Source: Homalodisca vitripennis (taxonomy: Eukaryota; Arthropoda; Insecta; Hemiptera; Cicadellidae). Taken from it: a stretch of 64,000 bases of DNA. Below the pieces are notes generated by a model. It saw nothing but the letters and a program-made list of their open reading frames with translations. It did no database searches and was not told where the DNA came from. This document shows positions 46,356 through 59,679 of the stretch, piece after piece. The stretch covers positions 106,800,001 through 106,864,000 of the forward strand of contig NC_060214.1 in NCBI RefSeq assembly GCF_021130785.1. The letters are read 5' to 3'. The stretch's first letter is position 1, and every line of letters starts with the position of its first letter. A program made the translations under genes and the position numbers.

Positions 46356-47852
46356 TATGTAACATAAACCAGAGAAATGAATCCCTGGTGTTTGTTGTAC
46401 TAGACACAATTCAACGACGTCAGGACAAGGAGGGCATGGACGATATTCAGCTTTTAAGAGGAAAAAGAGTCAAAAAGGGTGCTAAATAAAAAAAAAAAAA
46501 TATATAAATAATTTTTATACTTTAACGAACTTTTTTTTCAGGTCCATACATTTTTTTTTGGACCTCATCAAAAGGTTTTTATTCTTTTCAAATAATAGGT
46601 AGGTTAAAATTTACGAAATATAAATTCTTTTACTTGTCTTTGTTAGAACAGAATGTCTCTTTTTTTTTGAGGATCATAACTTAAACCAAGATAATATATG
46701 ATCCAAGGTAATAACTATTTTAAGGTGTGGACTCTTCTTGAATTCTGTGAACTATATTCTCGTGTGAATACATCTTGCTTGAAACTATAACTTGTGTTTT
46801 TACATGTTTTTGGATTAGCTAATCCTTTAATAACATCTGAAATGTAATGAAGAACACCGTGCTAGTTTATGTATCTCATTGTATGTATGTACTTATTAGA
46901 ACTTGTTGCACTCTCGCCCATTTTGATCATAAGAGCAATGTGCTAATTCTCCCCCCTCCTTAATTTTACAACCAGTATTTTTAATCGTAGAATTATTAGA
47001 GATGTCTCATTTGAAATATATCAATTATACGCATCCAAACCCTTTTTACTTGTTTCAATATTTATATACGTTATTCAGAAAAAAACTCAAATTCTTTAAT
47101 ATTTCATTGTTTAAATATTCAAAATATATATCCTTTACAAATCAAACACTGCGAAGTTTTTAGATGTATATTTATTTTTTAGGATTGTAAGTGAAGATAA
47201 AAGCACAAACAGTTCTGGAGTGCTTACTCTTTTATTCTTTACACGTAATCGCGGTAATAGATTGTACAATATTTTAATCTCAATTTGAGCGGTATCTAAT
47301 CTCAAATTGATTGATCTCTTCCTTAGTCACGTTGGGTCCATTCAGTTTTATTGTAGCAATGACTGCGATGTTAAAAGGGAGATACAAGTAATACAAGGAA
47401 TAAATAAGGAAAATCACAAGTAACCTAGAAGCCAAAGCGAAATTTATAAGTGAAGTAAATCTAAGAGGTTTCCTAAAGTAACTGGCTCATTTAAGAGCTA
47501 TGTTAAATGTCAGGTAGTGCAAATTAAATTACAAGAGGATCCCTGGCCGTGGAAAAGTTTATCGCGAACTTGCTAATAGTAAAGTTAGACCAGCGAAGTC
47601 AATCAGCAATCGCGTCAAGAGCTGTTTGTTCGTGAGTAATTCCGGCTCAAATAAATATCACTTTGTGCTGGACCATATTCCAGTTACGTTATTGAAGGAT
47701 ATAAATACCACGCAAGTGATACCATCATTACCCACACCGGGTCACTTATAACACTTAATAACACGTTGCAATGTAATTTAAGTAATGTAATATGTCGTAG
47801 TGTATTTGATATTATTTAGAAATTACTTTGTTTCCAAATGTTTTTCAATATC

Positions 47853-48366
47853 CTTATATATGTATATGTATATGTATATATGTTTGTTTTGGAAACCTCG
47901 TCTCCTCCCGGCATGACTTTTGCAGTGATAGTGTTATGCACCTGAAAAAACATTTTCTTTTGATGTAGAAATTGACACCTGGCTCATTGTAATATGTGTA
48001 TATATTTCTTTCTTTCTATTTTTTTCCTCTACTCTTTTCTACATGTATACATTTGATTCTTTTTTTTCCTTTTCATTGTTATAAATTATTCCTACGTAGT
48101 ATATGTGTAAGTGCAGATGGATGTATATTTGATCGTATAATTACTGTTACTATTTATTATTGTTGCTATGCTATTATTGTTATTTTCTATATAGTCTATT
48201 TTATATGTTATTGTTATGTTGTAGCAGTTTACTTTGGCATTGTTATTAATTTATAATGTGGATCATTTTTATTGGCTCATTGTTGAATATAAGAATATCT
48301 TATTGTTTTTTTTTTTACATGTACTAATGGTGTTACCGTAGATAAATAAATAAATAAATAAATATC
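47853..48366 (+). mobile_element. 5'-truncated retro-insertion with AAAT tail
   Basis: About 514 bp interrupt a sequence that is continuous in part A copy 1 (near 41207). The insert ends in GATAAATAAATAAATAAAT, and AATATC is present on both sides (47847-47852 and 48361-48366) as a short target-site duplication. An AAAT-type tail with target duplication is typical of non-LTR retrotransposons or SINEs. The body starts with a TATATG-rich stretch and has no recognisable protein, so it is a 3'-end fragment of unknown family. Confidence 0.75.
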
Positions 48367-48540
48367 AACCATTACTAAATCGGTTTAAATTTTTTAGGTT
48401 TTAGGTAATGATCAAACTTTAAACTTTAGGTTTAGGTTTTGGCTTTTTGAACTCTAAACTAGTTGCCATAGTTCCTCAGGTAAAGTACAAATGATTAGTG
48501 TACAAGATTAAGGATTTAAACCTGGACCCTTGGCGTGCGA

Positions 48541-48740
48541 AGCTATGTATGTAAAACATAGCTATATATGTAAAACCTACATGTAAAACATGTAGGAAAA
48601 ACTCGGTTCCTTTTATAACTGCATAGATTCATGTAGTAAAACGTTTTGTGTGGAGTTGATAATCAAAGTAAAGGCAGAGTGGGTACGTAGCATTTCTGCA
48701 GGGTTACAAATTTACTCCTTTTAGAAATTATCCCGCACTA
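48541..48740. repeat. Paired hairpins and internal repeat S, part A copy 2
   Basis: The hairpins AGCTATGT/ACATAGCT (48541-48563) and CCTACATG/CATGTAGG (48576-48596) are followed by repeat S (48597-48740), in the same arrangement as 41390-41588. Confidence 0.75.
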
Positions 48741-50249
48741 ACCATTAAACTACTAGGAATAGCACTTTTCTAAGCGTCAGATACATCAGAATTATATTAA
48801 TAGGTCGTAAAGTTCCCGTTGGTCTTTTCTGTTTATCACGACTTATAGCTACAGAATTCCATTATCACTTTTGCAGCAAATAGCTCATGACACTATTACC
48901 ACACAAATGGTTGCTGCCCAGCCCCGGGGTACAAGTAGTTAGGTGTGTATGACGTTAGGTGACAAATACCCGCATCTGTGCCCCGTTATCGCCGACACTG
49001 GAATAAGGGTTTTATGGCGCTAGTTTGTCTTACGTCCTTGTTCCATGATCCGGTACTTAGGGGTGTGTCTTACTATGGCGCATAAGTTAAAGTTGTAAGT
49101 TTAAATATAGAAACGTATTATACGCATAGCTATATTTTAATTAGTTTCCCTAATGAAAAAAAAAATTTGTGTGGATACACAAAATGTATTATGTTCTTTG
49201 TTTATCTAAGTATTAGATTGATAAAAAGTAGAAAAATAAGTCATTTAAAATCATTACAAATTAAAGTTTTTCTTGAAGTATTCTTGTTCTTTTTTTCAAA
49301 ATTGAAAAGTATAATTTATAATAAAAATAATAAATAAAAATAGTATAGTTATATTTTCAAATTAAGTAAGTTATATTGTTAGTAATTTTTCATTTTTTAA
49401 TTACCAACCGATTTAATCTTTATGGCTCATATACTTTGATTTTTCCAGACTATGAAGATATTTTTTCATATAAAGAATTTTAATTTGTGACATTGAATAG
49501 GTTTCGTACGAATTTTTTGTGGAATTTAATTATATACTTTAATGCGAAATTTAGTTCATTTGGTTCTTGGAATATCATGCAAAGAGAAAGACTCACGTTC
49601 ATATCTTTTTTTAAATACTTAATTCCTTAGTCCAAATATAATTGTTTATCACAATTTATTGATAAAAAATGGTTGTCCTATAAGGAGGGAATTTAAGTCA
49701 TATATTGTTTATACAATGTTAACACACTATTTTGTACACAATGAGTACACATTATTTTGAGCTGTAGAAGTACAGATAGGAGCGGATTTACCATAAGAAG
49801 GGTACAATTTACTGCGATGGCTAAACTAAAACCAGCAGAGACTGGCGAAAGGAAGGACACGTACCAAAGTACAATAATTTATCGTTGTGACTTTCCCTTT
49901 AGTTGGCAAAACATCGTTCTGAATGATAACGCACGCGCTTTGTTTTAATATTGTTCGCCATACATCGCATTACAAGTCCCTCGACAATTTTTATACTGGA
50001 AGCTGTTAATCGACTAAATTATTTGGAAGTTTGTAACTTAATTAAAAATTATGGGCGGACCCAAATTTACTCCACAATTTATAAAGTTGGTTTATTGTCA
50101 AACTATGCAGTAGATAAATGCCTGTAATAGTAGCCATGTGAATGAGCGCTGCCATTATACGCGAATTGTTTGGTTTGGCGTACGCAACACCAGAGTCGCC
50201 ATCGTCGCTTCTTTCTTTGTATTCCTATGTGAGAAAGACTCTAATATAA

Positions 50250-50398
50250 GAAGCGAAACTCTGTCACATTTATAACTGTATAGATTCATATAGTAAAACA
50301 GTTTTGTGAGGAGGCGATAAGCAAAGTAAAGACAAAGTGGGGACGTAGCACTTCTGCAGAATTACAGTTTTACTCCTTTTACAAATTATCCCGCACGC
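50250..50398. repeat. Internal repeat S, copy 4
   Basis: GAAACTCTGTCACATTTATA through GTAAAACAGTTTTGTGAGGA to TTATCCCGCACG is the most diverged of the four S copies. It precedes island I5 (50400-50530). Confidence 0.65.
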
Positions 50399-50984
50399 TG
50401 CCCTGTAGTTCTGGTACATTTGTCTTCTGCTGTAAAATGGTTCCGCAATCCACCCGCATTGCTTTTACTTCCTTTACTTGTTGAAGGCATTATTGCGGCT
50501 ACCTCATTACACCCCCCCCTCCCATCAATCGCTTTCTTAATGCTAACACGTGATTAAGACAGAGGCAAAAGGAATCTTTTAAATCCTTCACGTAGTTATT
50601 GAAAAAGAAGAATATTTTCTACTATAATCTACTCTTGAACCAATATCCTCCATTTCATTTTTTGACCGTATTCTGGCTTTACAGTGGTCAACAATCATTC
50701 AGGAGTCCACAGCATTTCACATATTTTTCTAACCACTGAAGGAAAATATCCTGAATGTAATCCAAAATTATTTTAATAATTACAACATTTGTAAAACTTT
50801 CAAAACACAGTTCAATCTAGTGGTTTAGAGTTTTAACATTGCTTCGTGCCGTTTATATGCACAAATATATTATAAAATAGAAACGTTTGAGGGGAAAGTT
50901 GTCTAAAAAGTGAATAAGATTCAGGTTATCACAGGACTTTCAAGAGTACGAGAGCTACCGAGCTGAAGGGTTTAAGGGCTCAGG

Positions 50985-53340
50985 GCTCGACGGGGATTTT
51001 CCTCCTGTTCATCTCTTTTTATGCATAGATTATTTTTTCATCCTCTCTCTTCTTTGTTGTAGATGAAATTTATGTCGATTTATACACACGAATTATTTTA
51101 TTTTTTGTTAATTGCTGAAATCCAACCTTTAAAATACTTATTGATATTTTTGAATAGAATACAGTTAAAGGTATTATTGGCTTAAATAGAAATTGTTTAA
51201 ATTATGTAAAATTACCATGAAAATTTTTGTCTTTTTTAGCAGAGGGTTAATAAATATAGAGTTATAAAGAAAAATGTAATATACTGGAAAGTCATGTTCA
51301 GATTTGATTCAATGCACTATTGTGTTGTACATACTCTCCGGAAATTGTAAGTCCTAATTTCTGGTAAATTAAACCGAGCAAAAATGTAGTGCAATATTAT
51401 ATTGATACTGCCAAATAATAGATATAAATCTATTGCCTTTGGATTTTAAACATGTTGCTGCAATTTTTTAATGCAATATATTATAAACATAGGTACACGT
51501 TAGTTGCCATACAACGTAAAATTAGTTAATTAGTTAAAAGGACAAAGGCATTTGAGCCTGTAAGTATCATAAACATAGTTTGCACTAAATTACATTATTA
51601 ACATGAATAAATTTGGCAACTTATAAATTATGATAACATTTTACAACTTAACTTAACAAGAACCGTAGAGAATGTAAATATTAAAGCTTACGAAATTTGA
51701 CATTCAGTATTTTGCTATTGATACTGCATTATAAACCTATGGCTAATCAAAAACAGTTGCCTCAACTAGCGCTCCTTGCGAAATAGTACCCTACTAGCCT
51801 TCTTAGATGAAGAAGTAAATCACTTCATAAACTTTATTCTTTTAAATCTGTTAGACTCTATAAATTAAACAAACAGAGTATTTAATTACATCATTGGCAA
51901 TGATTTATATTAATAAAGATATTAAATTAAACGTACTCTGTGAATAGTGAGTCAGAAATCAGAAACCACTTTGCAAACCATGAATAACAGTAGTGGGGTC
52001 TGTATGGGTCTACGGGCATTCTATTGTATAGTTGTGCATTCGGGATTGTTTAAATAGAGTTTACAAAATTACAACTCTGAAAAAAAACCATGTTGGCCGA
52101 CTATCTTTCAAAGCCTTTTTTTATTTTATTACATTGGTGACTGCTAAGATCGGGGTGGTAGGTCGCGGTGACCAGTACTGTAGGCAATGAAAACGTCACA
52201 ACATCCTTTGTGCACAACATTATTATAATATTATTATTGTTTCAATTATACGAATTTACTATTTCATTTGGTGGTCAAACCATTCTTCTTGAACATTATT
52301 TTAAGACAAAAATATGAATGTATTTTTCATTATTTACTTAAGTTCTATTAATATGACTGTAATTATTATTTTATTGTGGGTTACTCATATGTAGGTTCTA
52401 GCTGTGGAAGTTGTTTACTTGGTAGTATCTTCTTTGTTATTGTTTTACTTTGCTTTCCGCAATGCTTTTTGTTTGATTAACAAAATGCTTAATGATTTAA
52501 AGGAAGTAATGCAGAATAATTATGAAAATGAAACAAAACTATTTTTATAGGATTTTATGAATAATAAAAATAATATAAAACTCATAATCAAAACAAGGCA
52601 AATTATATTGCGAATTAAATTTGTTCGAAGCATTATAAATGCCGCTATGTATGAAATTTTGTTCATTCAGCAAAGAATTACTTTACATATATATTCAATA
52701 AAAATCCAACAGTACATTAATACGGTAAGGTATGAAAGAAGAATATTGGAGCATTATAAAAAATGTTTAATTTACTATCACTGGTAAATAAATACAAATA
52801 TTCCAATATTTATTTTTTATCGGAAACTTTTTGAACATATTGGAAAATTAGTATTTATTTACGAGTGGTAGTGAATGGTGAGATTTGAGCAATAACTTCC
52901 AGGTCTGATTGCTGACGTTGACCTGGCTATAAAGCGAGTGGTGCAGTCATAATTTGTTTCATTACATTCTTGCTTTACTGGCTTATTGTAACTTTCTGTG
53001 CTGTTATTTATACGTTCTTGTTTATTTTTGAGAAATAAAGTGTAATAAATACAGCATTATAAACTATTTTTTATTCCAGACCACAAAGACAATGTAACAT
53101 CTACTACTCTTCAACCACTGTTGAAGAGCGTCAGTTAATTGTTTTGTCTACGTATGTAGGTAAATTATAGGCGTAAATGATATACGTAGATGATATGCGT
53201 ATACCGCATTGACTTGTAAACAACTTATTAATATTCTACAGCTCGCGTGGCATGACAGGCTTCGCTGAAGGTGCTTGGACAATTTCAAGTCAATAGTTCA
53301 GTTTGTTCTTTCATATACACTGTAATACAGAAAATATATA
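50985..53340. other. Single-copy-looking AT-rich spacer; possible solo LTR near 52870-53097
   Basis: This sequence separates part A copy 2 from the next unit and has no partner in the window. No gene is recognised. At 52928-52934 a TATAAAG is followed about 105 bp later by AATAAA signals (53034 and 53044) and by TTATTCCAGACCACAAAGAC. This promoter-then-polyadenylation order resembles an LTR, but I cannot define its ends or a target duplication. A short inverted repeat CTTCAAC/GTTGAAG lies near 53110. Confidence 0.35.
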
Positions 53341-53344
53341 TTTT

Positions 53345-53585
53345 TTAACTACCGTCATACAAAATAGTAAAGAGTATTGTAAACACAATTAGTTCTGCTA
53401 TGAACGTATGGGACACGTAAAAATCAATTATTACAAGCTGTGCGAATGTAATGAGGACTGTAAATATTCCTGTAACTGACCAACGTACAGTACAGAGTAT
53501 TACAAGCACAGGTGGCTCTGCTATGAACATTATGAAAATTTATTCATAATAATCAAAAACTGTGCGAATATAATACATGAATGAT
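53345..53585 (-). repeat. Diverged pair of 123-bp satellite units
   Basis: About two units related to the array at 24283-26087 can be read, including GTGCGAATGTAATGAGGACT, ACTGACCAACGTACAGTACA and AAGCACAGGTGGCTCTGCTA. The minus strand keeps the same hydrophobic frame open for 61 codons (MFIAEPPVLVILCTVRWSVT onward). It abuts the left end of composite unit copy 2. Confidence 0.85.
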
Positions 53586-54334
53586 ACAGTTTGTTTTATT
53601 GTTATGTATGTATATATTATTTGTATGTTTTAACACACCGGAACACCAATAATATAATTAATCCACTCTAGTTAGTTACTCATAGCTCAGCAAAGATAAA
53701 TATCTAAATGTTGTATCAAGTCTCGTGTTCAAAAAAAACATCTCATATGTATGAGGAACGATCTATGGTTAATGTAGTTTACATTATCAGAAAGGAGTAC
53801 TATTGATACATATGTTGTAGTGCTGCAACAGCGGTTGTAAATATTTCTCACAGGGTGTTGTTTTTACTCTCGGAACAGCAATGATAAACTGCCTCACGTT
53901 GTTTTAACTCACAGGGCTTGCATGTATGTTCTTATCCCTCTTATTTATGTTATTTTGAACAACGGTTATAACAATGGTTATTTTTAACGTGTTGGAACAA
54001 CTATCTGAAATATCTATTTCTATTTATATTTTTCTTCTATTGTAGCCGTATTATTATCATTGAGAGCTATTCTTGTATCCTTTTAACAGCAGAAACGGCT
54101 ATGATAGATGTTATAAGTTTTTTTAATTTTTCGAGTAATATGCACATATATTTTGCCGTATTAGTTTATGGTACTAACTGTGGTAAATATTATGTGGTAA
54201 GTTTTATTCTTATAAGGTTATTTCCTTTGTTGTATTCGAAGGGATATCAGTAATAAATGGCACATAAACAACTGACTAAGCCTTCAATACCAGAGTCTGA
54301 ATGTGAATTTGAATTGGAATATGAAATGTTATAT

Positions 54335-54508
54335 GTTAAAAGCCATTTGATTCGAGGTAGATGGCCAGATAGCCAATGATCGAACCAAGTCACGGAAGTC
54401 GAGTTATTCATGTAAATGTATTCTGCTTCCGTTCAAAAGGACCTTTTATTGCCCGCAATGCCCTGCGGATATATTTGCCCTGCGGTGGAGGTCGACAGCC
54501 ATTCACAA
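54335..54508. repeat. Ultra-conserved 174-bp island of part B, copy 2
   Basis: Gap-free partner of 35398-35571; the single difference is GATGGAACC to GATCGAACC. Immediately upstream (54228-54334) and downstream (54509 onward) the same two copies differ at many positions and by indels. Confidence 0.8.
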
Positions 54509-56821
54509 GAGGGATGGACACCGAATGAGAACCACGTGCGAGCAGTAAAACCGGAAATGTCGGTACATGGTTGATTCATGCTTTTATTTGCAACGTTTGC
54601 TATTTGGGACGTTGCGAAAAAAATACTGACTGATATGATTTGCAATCTTACATTTTTTCAATAAATTTTAAACCTAATTTCAACGCTTTACTGTTAAGCG
54701 GCATACTGCCTGATGTTGCAAGCTTAGTACTTGTCTATTTTTCAAAACTTCAAGTATCAAAACACCCGATATAATTTGACGAAAATCCTACCAACCAATT
54801 CAACAAAGTAATAATTTCATCACGTGTCCTAACTGTCAAGATTGTACTCGATTTGTATATAATATTGTTTATACTGCGTTAATGGCACCCGCAAGACAAA
54901 TTTTGAAGTTTTAGAATTTGATTTTTGGCTTTATTAATAGTGTTTTAAACTCAAAATCAATAGAGTTCTTCCTTGACTCAAGACTGCTTTTTGTACTATA
55001 TTTCAATTCTTTAGAAACTTTTCAAGCATGAATTATTGCACAGACGGACATACAGCGGTACATTAATTTAAGAAGGACCGGTTGCATCCTTAATAATTAA
55101 TGTAAATAATCAAAAATCTATAATCAAGTTGGATTATAGACAAGAATCACGACAATATGTGGAGCTTAAAGCTAATAGCTACTTGCATGCGCATACAGAC
55201 AGAGCTTGTTTTAATATTCATTGGCAATTAGCGAAACATGTATTACCATAGTATAACAGTGACAGAATAATTGTTACATTTGCATACAGTTTGTTTCCTA
55301 AAATATATTTGAAAATGGATCCTACGGCCAAAATCGTAAATATGATGGCGATAAACGTGCGACACTTTACATGCATATCCGTAAACCTTCGTCTATATTC
55401 GGGTGTTAGGACACTTTGCCGCCATTTTCACCGTTAAGAAGAAAGAACTGAAGATAAAGTAATATCACTACAGGCTCGTTCAGTGAGGGTGATGGGGTTA
55501 TAGGAGTATTTTGCATTATATGTTCAATGTTGGATGGCCATTATTATGTGTTATCATAGTGTCTTGGAATGGACAGCCGCTGGTAAATGTGGTACAGCAG
55601 GATTATCGAAATGTTTCTGAAGGGCTAATAATTCTTTTTAGAAACTAAAATTACACAGAAATATGTGAATTCGTTTGTGTCTTATTAGTCACAGAGCCGA
55701 AAGCCAATTTGAATTTTATCACTAGATAACCTTTATTTTTTTTTATCCATATAGAAATAACCCCAGAAAGAAATTTATTGCCATGCCTATTGTTCATATA
55801 ATTTAGGAAATTTGCCATAGCTATATGTTACAAAATTAGAATACGAATTTTCGATTATTGAAATCTACGCTCTTCCTTGGGTGTCAAACCCCCCACAACA
55901 CAGCTAAGGAAAAGGTTAGGTTTTAATACTTGCAGCTTAGTGTCCTAATTTTTTAGTAAATGTCCTAGTTTTTTTTTTATCATCCCGTGTTAATAAGAAA
56001 CTTTACACAAACGTCAGCTATTTTTCGTAATACTCTTAGGTATTAAAATATCTAAGTTATAAATCTTGTGCAGGTCAGGATTTTAATCTTTTCACGTTTA
56101 AAATTATATAATTATACATGTAAACAAAATTTAAATCCCAATTCCGTAAGCTTTGCCAAATATGATTTAACTAATATTAACTAAATATTTTACTAATATT
56201 AATGCAAACAAAAAAGGCTTTGTGATTGTTTGAACAAGGTTGGAAGGAATAGACTATGACGTTACGGCATAACATTCTAGAAGTTCTGATTATACATTCC
56301 TAAACAATATTTAAATCAATTTGTGTTGCTTTATTTCTATAGAAACAAGCGGGAGTTACACAGCTGGGCTGACCAGTTTACAATAGCGGGAATGTGCACA
56401 AGGATAAGCCATTTTAATCGTGAGATAAGTTGGGAGGAGATGCGGAATTTGTTCACTAACGACAGTAGTACCTCGGCAATGTTTAGAATTATAAACCTAT
56501 AATACCTAGGAAACAAATTTTCACTACTTCGGTTACATTCATGCATGTATATGAATGAAATTTTTATTTTCAAAGCCAATATTGTTACACACTATAAAGT
56601 GCGATAATATATACACTAAATTATCATACTCAATGACGTAAGCAATCGCGTTTCGACTAATCTTTCAATTTAACTGATTTAATTTTCAGTTTTTTTTTTT
56701 TAATTTTTTTTAGTTACGCATCATTCTTTTGTTGTATAATAATTAACTTTTGAACTTCTCCACATTTAATTGTACTGTAAATAGTTTTTGATGTTAAGAA
56801 AAATCTGTCTGCTAAAGAGCC

Positions 56822-57040
56822 ATTGAGTTCAAGTTCGCTATAAGGGCAAGTGTAAATGATGGGAAATGACCGTATTATGTAGACGGATTGCCCCATCGTC
56901 TAGCGCCATCCGCCATCACTGTAATGTCTTTAGGTACTCCGTCATCTGAGCGCCTCCCAAGTGTACTAAGTGTCCAGATAATGGTAACCTTGGGGCGGGT
57001 TTTATAGTTTATGCGCCTTGGCCAGTGTGCGCTTTGATTG
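56822..57040. repeat. GC-richer conserved island I2, copy 2
   Basis: Partner of 37277-37500, sharing GGGCAAGTGTAAATGATGGG, GCCCCATCGTCTAGCGCC and TACTCCGTCATCTGAGCG. The CGGATTGCCCCATCGTC core is kept with one change. Confidence 0.6.
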
Positions 57041-57599
57041 TCAGCTTTAAACACATTTGTACGTTATTTTAATACATTCAAACGAATCTCCAAATTGATT
57101 TGTGTACTATTTCTATATGACTTTTAATTATTCAAGCTATATACGACTGTAAATTTTAGTATCTTATATTGTAATTTTGTAAAATTATTATAGTTATCTT
57201 ATAAAAACTAACTTTACTAACGTAGTTTTTGCTTACTTTTTTACCTTATAAATACATTAAACTTGCATGTATGACTACAGCTTGTTTAAGTTTTATTTTC
57301 TTAAAAGTAAATCAGGTCAAAGATTACCAAGTACTCATTACGGAGTACTTGAACTCAATTCTCTTACTCGCCGGACGATCATGACAATTATCTATCGTAC
57401 AACACAACCCATCAACTAATGCAAAATCGTTCTTTATTTTATTATGTTTAATTAGGTATTGTTTATCGCTCGGGTTCAAGCAAATTTATGGGTTATGTAT
57501 GCTAAGAAAATAGGGTATATGAACCGTACACTCCCTCTACAACAATGTCGATGTTAACCACCACTGCGTCTGTTGTCAACATACTCTTTCTAAAACCAA

Positions 57600-57870
57600 C
57601 TTAATCCTTACAAAGAAGGTTCTATTTCTTTAGAAACTGAAGCATTGCAGTTAAATTAAGTTTTTCAAATATCTTCCTCAAAGCCAGCAAAAGTAAGCCA
57701 TTTATTTGTAGAGCATCTATCATTTTTGTAAAAAATGTTACTGATTTCCAGGAGCGAGGGGGAAAAGACAGATTGACTAATTTATGTAATTGCCTTACAA
57801 TGTACTTTGAATACTTTATCCCCAATTTTAAGTTTAATTTTGTTTTGAACATTATTATACACTGTAAGAG
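57600..57870 (-). pseudogene. LINE reverse transcriptase remnant, copy 2 (internally deleted)
   Basis: The minus strand carries FPPRSWKSVTFFTKMIDALQ and LRKIFEKLNLTAMLQFLKK in one open frame. This matches the FP..LK and IFEKL..N....FL positions of non-LTR reverse transcriptase and the copy at 37990-38600. About 260 bp present in that copy are missing here. Confidence 0.7.
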
Positions 57871-58159
57871 CAGCCACGCGATGTCAAAAATTTATATTTT
57901 CACTATGTCTTCAGATTAGGATAAATTAATAATTCAACGTTTGTTTTACATGAACATAAATTAAATAAATCAACTTTTCACTTTCTATCACACTGACTTT
58001 AAGAAGCAGATTTTTTTTACTAAGTCTCTAATGATATTTTATTGAAACACCTGCTACAGTACTTATGTATGGTAGAAGAATACTTTAGTATAAGTCGAGA
58101 GTAGTTTTTTTCTGAATAGACGCATAGAAGTATTGTTTTTTTTATAAATTATGGTTTTG

Positions 58160-58310
58160 AAACATTTTCCCCTGGGTGTTTGTTAACCCGGAGTTGGCGG
58201 CCTATATTGAGGGCTGTCCCAGGTAACGGAGGTGCGGACCCTGACAAATGCCCTCATCTGTCGCGGGTTATCGCCTCTCTTGAGAGTGTAGAGGACAGCG
58301 TTATAGCCTT
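58160..58310. repeat. Conserved island I3, copy 3
   Basis: Partner of 38745-38890 with core TGACAAATGCCC, CATCTGT, GTTATCGCC at 58242-58275. A 62-codon plus-strand frame (58180-58368) covers it but is not kept in the other copies. Confidence 0.6.
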
Positions 58311-58842
58311 ACTGTATCCTGCTGTTTGCTCGCTGATAAGGGTATTACTGTACCTATTGATTTCGTAATGACAATATATGTAAGTCGTGTGAATAGTTGG
58401 AAATAACCCGTCCATTGTAAGCTGAGAAAGATAGTAACCACTTGTTTTTTGGCAATAACATTAATTAAATACGATAACTATAAGATTCAATTTTAATTGG
58501 CATAAATGTAACTATGTTGTCCCAGGTTTTCTTTTTTTTTATTCACAATAATAATCAAATTGTATATGACAGCTGTTGTGAGTTAAGGTTTGTCAGGTTA
58601 TTAAAAACGTAAATAATATGCAATTTTTTGTAATGTATACATAAAAATCTATCGTCTGTATTGAATTAAAAATGTGAAATTATAGGTTTTCAATGAAACG
58701 TTGATTACTAAAATCGTAATATAGGATTTACGGATTTAGTTATTTTGTCAAGGTATGAATTGAAATTGATCTTTAATTCAACCCTCCTTAGTTCTAAATA
58801 GTTATTATATATAATTATCTATATTGCATAATTATTGTGTTT

Positions 58843-58848
58843 TATATA

Positions 58849-58906
<58 letters not shown>
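58843..58906. repeat. (TA)n microsatellite at a deletion point
   Basis: A TA run of about 64 bp with one interruption (TATATACATATA) sits exactly where about 1.5 kb of part A is missing compared with copy 1. Confidence 0.9.
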
Positions 58907-58908
<2 letters not shown>

Positions 58909-59226
58909 AAACGTAGAAGCCAAAGCAAAATTTATAACTGGAGTAAATTTTAGAGGTTTCCTAAAGTAACCGTCTCATTCTAGAGCTATGTTACATGTCG
59001 GTAGTGCAAATTACATTACAAGAGGATCCCTTGCGGTGGAAAAGTTCAACTCGAACTTGATAATAGTAAAGTTTGACCAGCGAAGTCAATCAGCAATCGC
59101 GTCAAGAGCTATTTGTTCGTGAATAATTCCGGCTTAATTAAATATCAACACTGTAATTGATTTAATCGGATATAAAGTTTGGGCTGGACCGAATGCCTGC
59201 CATACTCCAGTTACGTTATTGAAGGG

Positions 59227-59234
59227 TATAAATA
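59227..59234 (+). promoter_or_regulatory. TATA-box candidate, part A copy 3
   Basis: TATAAATA within GAAGGGTATAAATACCACAC is retained in this diverged copy; see the equivalent element at 41072-41079. Confidence 0.35.
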
Positions 59235-59487
59235 CCACACAGGTGATACCAATATTACCTACACTTGTGTCACCCGTACACGTTGCTATGTAATGTAATA
59301 ACTCGTGGTGTATTTAATATTGTTTTGAAATTACTTTTTTTAATTTTAGTATGAACCACTACTAAATCGTTTTTAATTTTACCTTTAATTTTTTTTACGA
59401 TCTAAAGCGTTGTGAACTCGAAACTAGTTGCCACATTTTCACAGGTAAAGTACACATTATTAGTGTACAAAAATAAGGTTCTTATTT

Positions 59488-59560
59488 CAGGATTCGAACC
59501 CGGACCCTTGGTCTGCGAAGCTGAGTCTCTTAACTATTACAGTACCAGGAATGGCACTGT
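59488..59560 (-). repeat. tRNA-like remnant (B box, minus strand)
   Basis: The minus strand holds a perfect B box, GGTTCGAATCC (plus-strand 59490-59500), preceded by AAGGGTCCG and a CAGCTTCGCAGACC stretch. The A box is weak. In part A copies 1 and 2 the same site has decayed (AAACCTGGACCCTTGG) and is interrupted by the hairpin/repeat S segment. Confidence 0.45.
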
Positions 59561-59679
59561 TTCCAAGTGTCAGGTACATTACAACTTTATAATTGGTTCT
59601 TAATAATAATAATATAGATTGCCGTTGCTGTGTTCTGTTTACCAAGATTTATAGCAATAAAATTCCATTTGCACTTTTG

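Larger units (their letters stand above)
44969..50975. repeat. Large composite unit, part A, copy 2 (direct tandem duplicate)
   Basis: It follows part A copy 1 head to tail. Relative to copy 1 it has an extra ~375 bp at 45980-46355, an AAAT-tailed insertion at 47853-48366, a ~45-bp loss near 47660 and no oligo(T) tract. The middle is almost identical to copy 1, whereas both ends differ chiefly by one-base insertions and losses in mixed sequence, a pattern that suggests sequence-consensus error as much as mutation. Island I3 is the clearest case (45003-45150). Confidence 0.85.
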
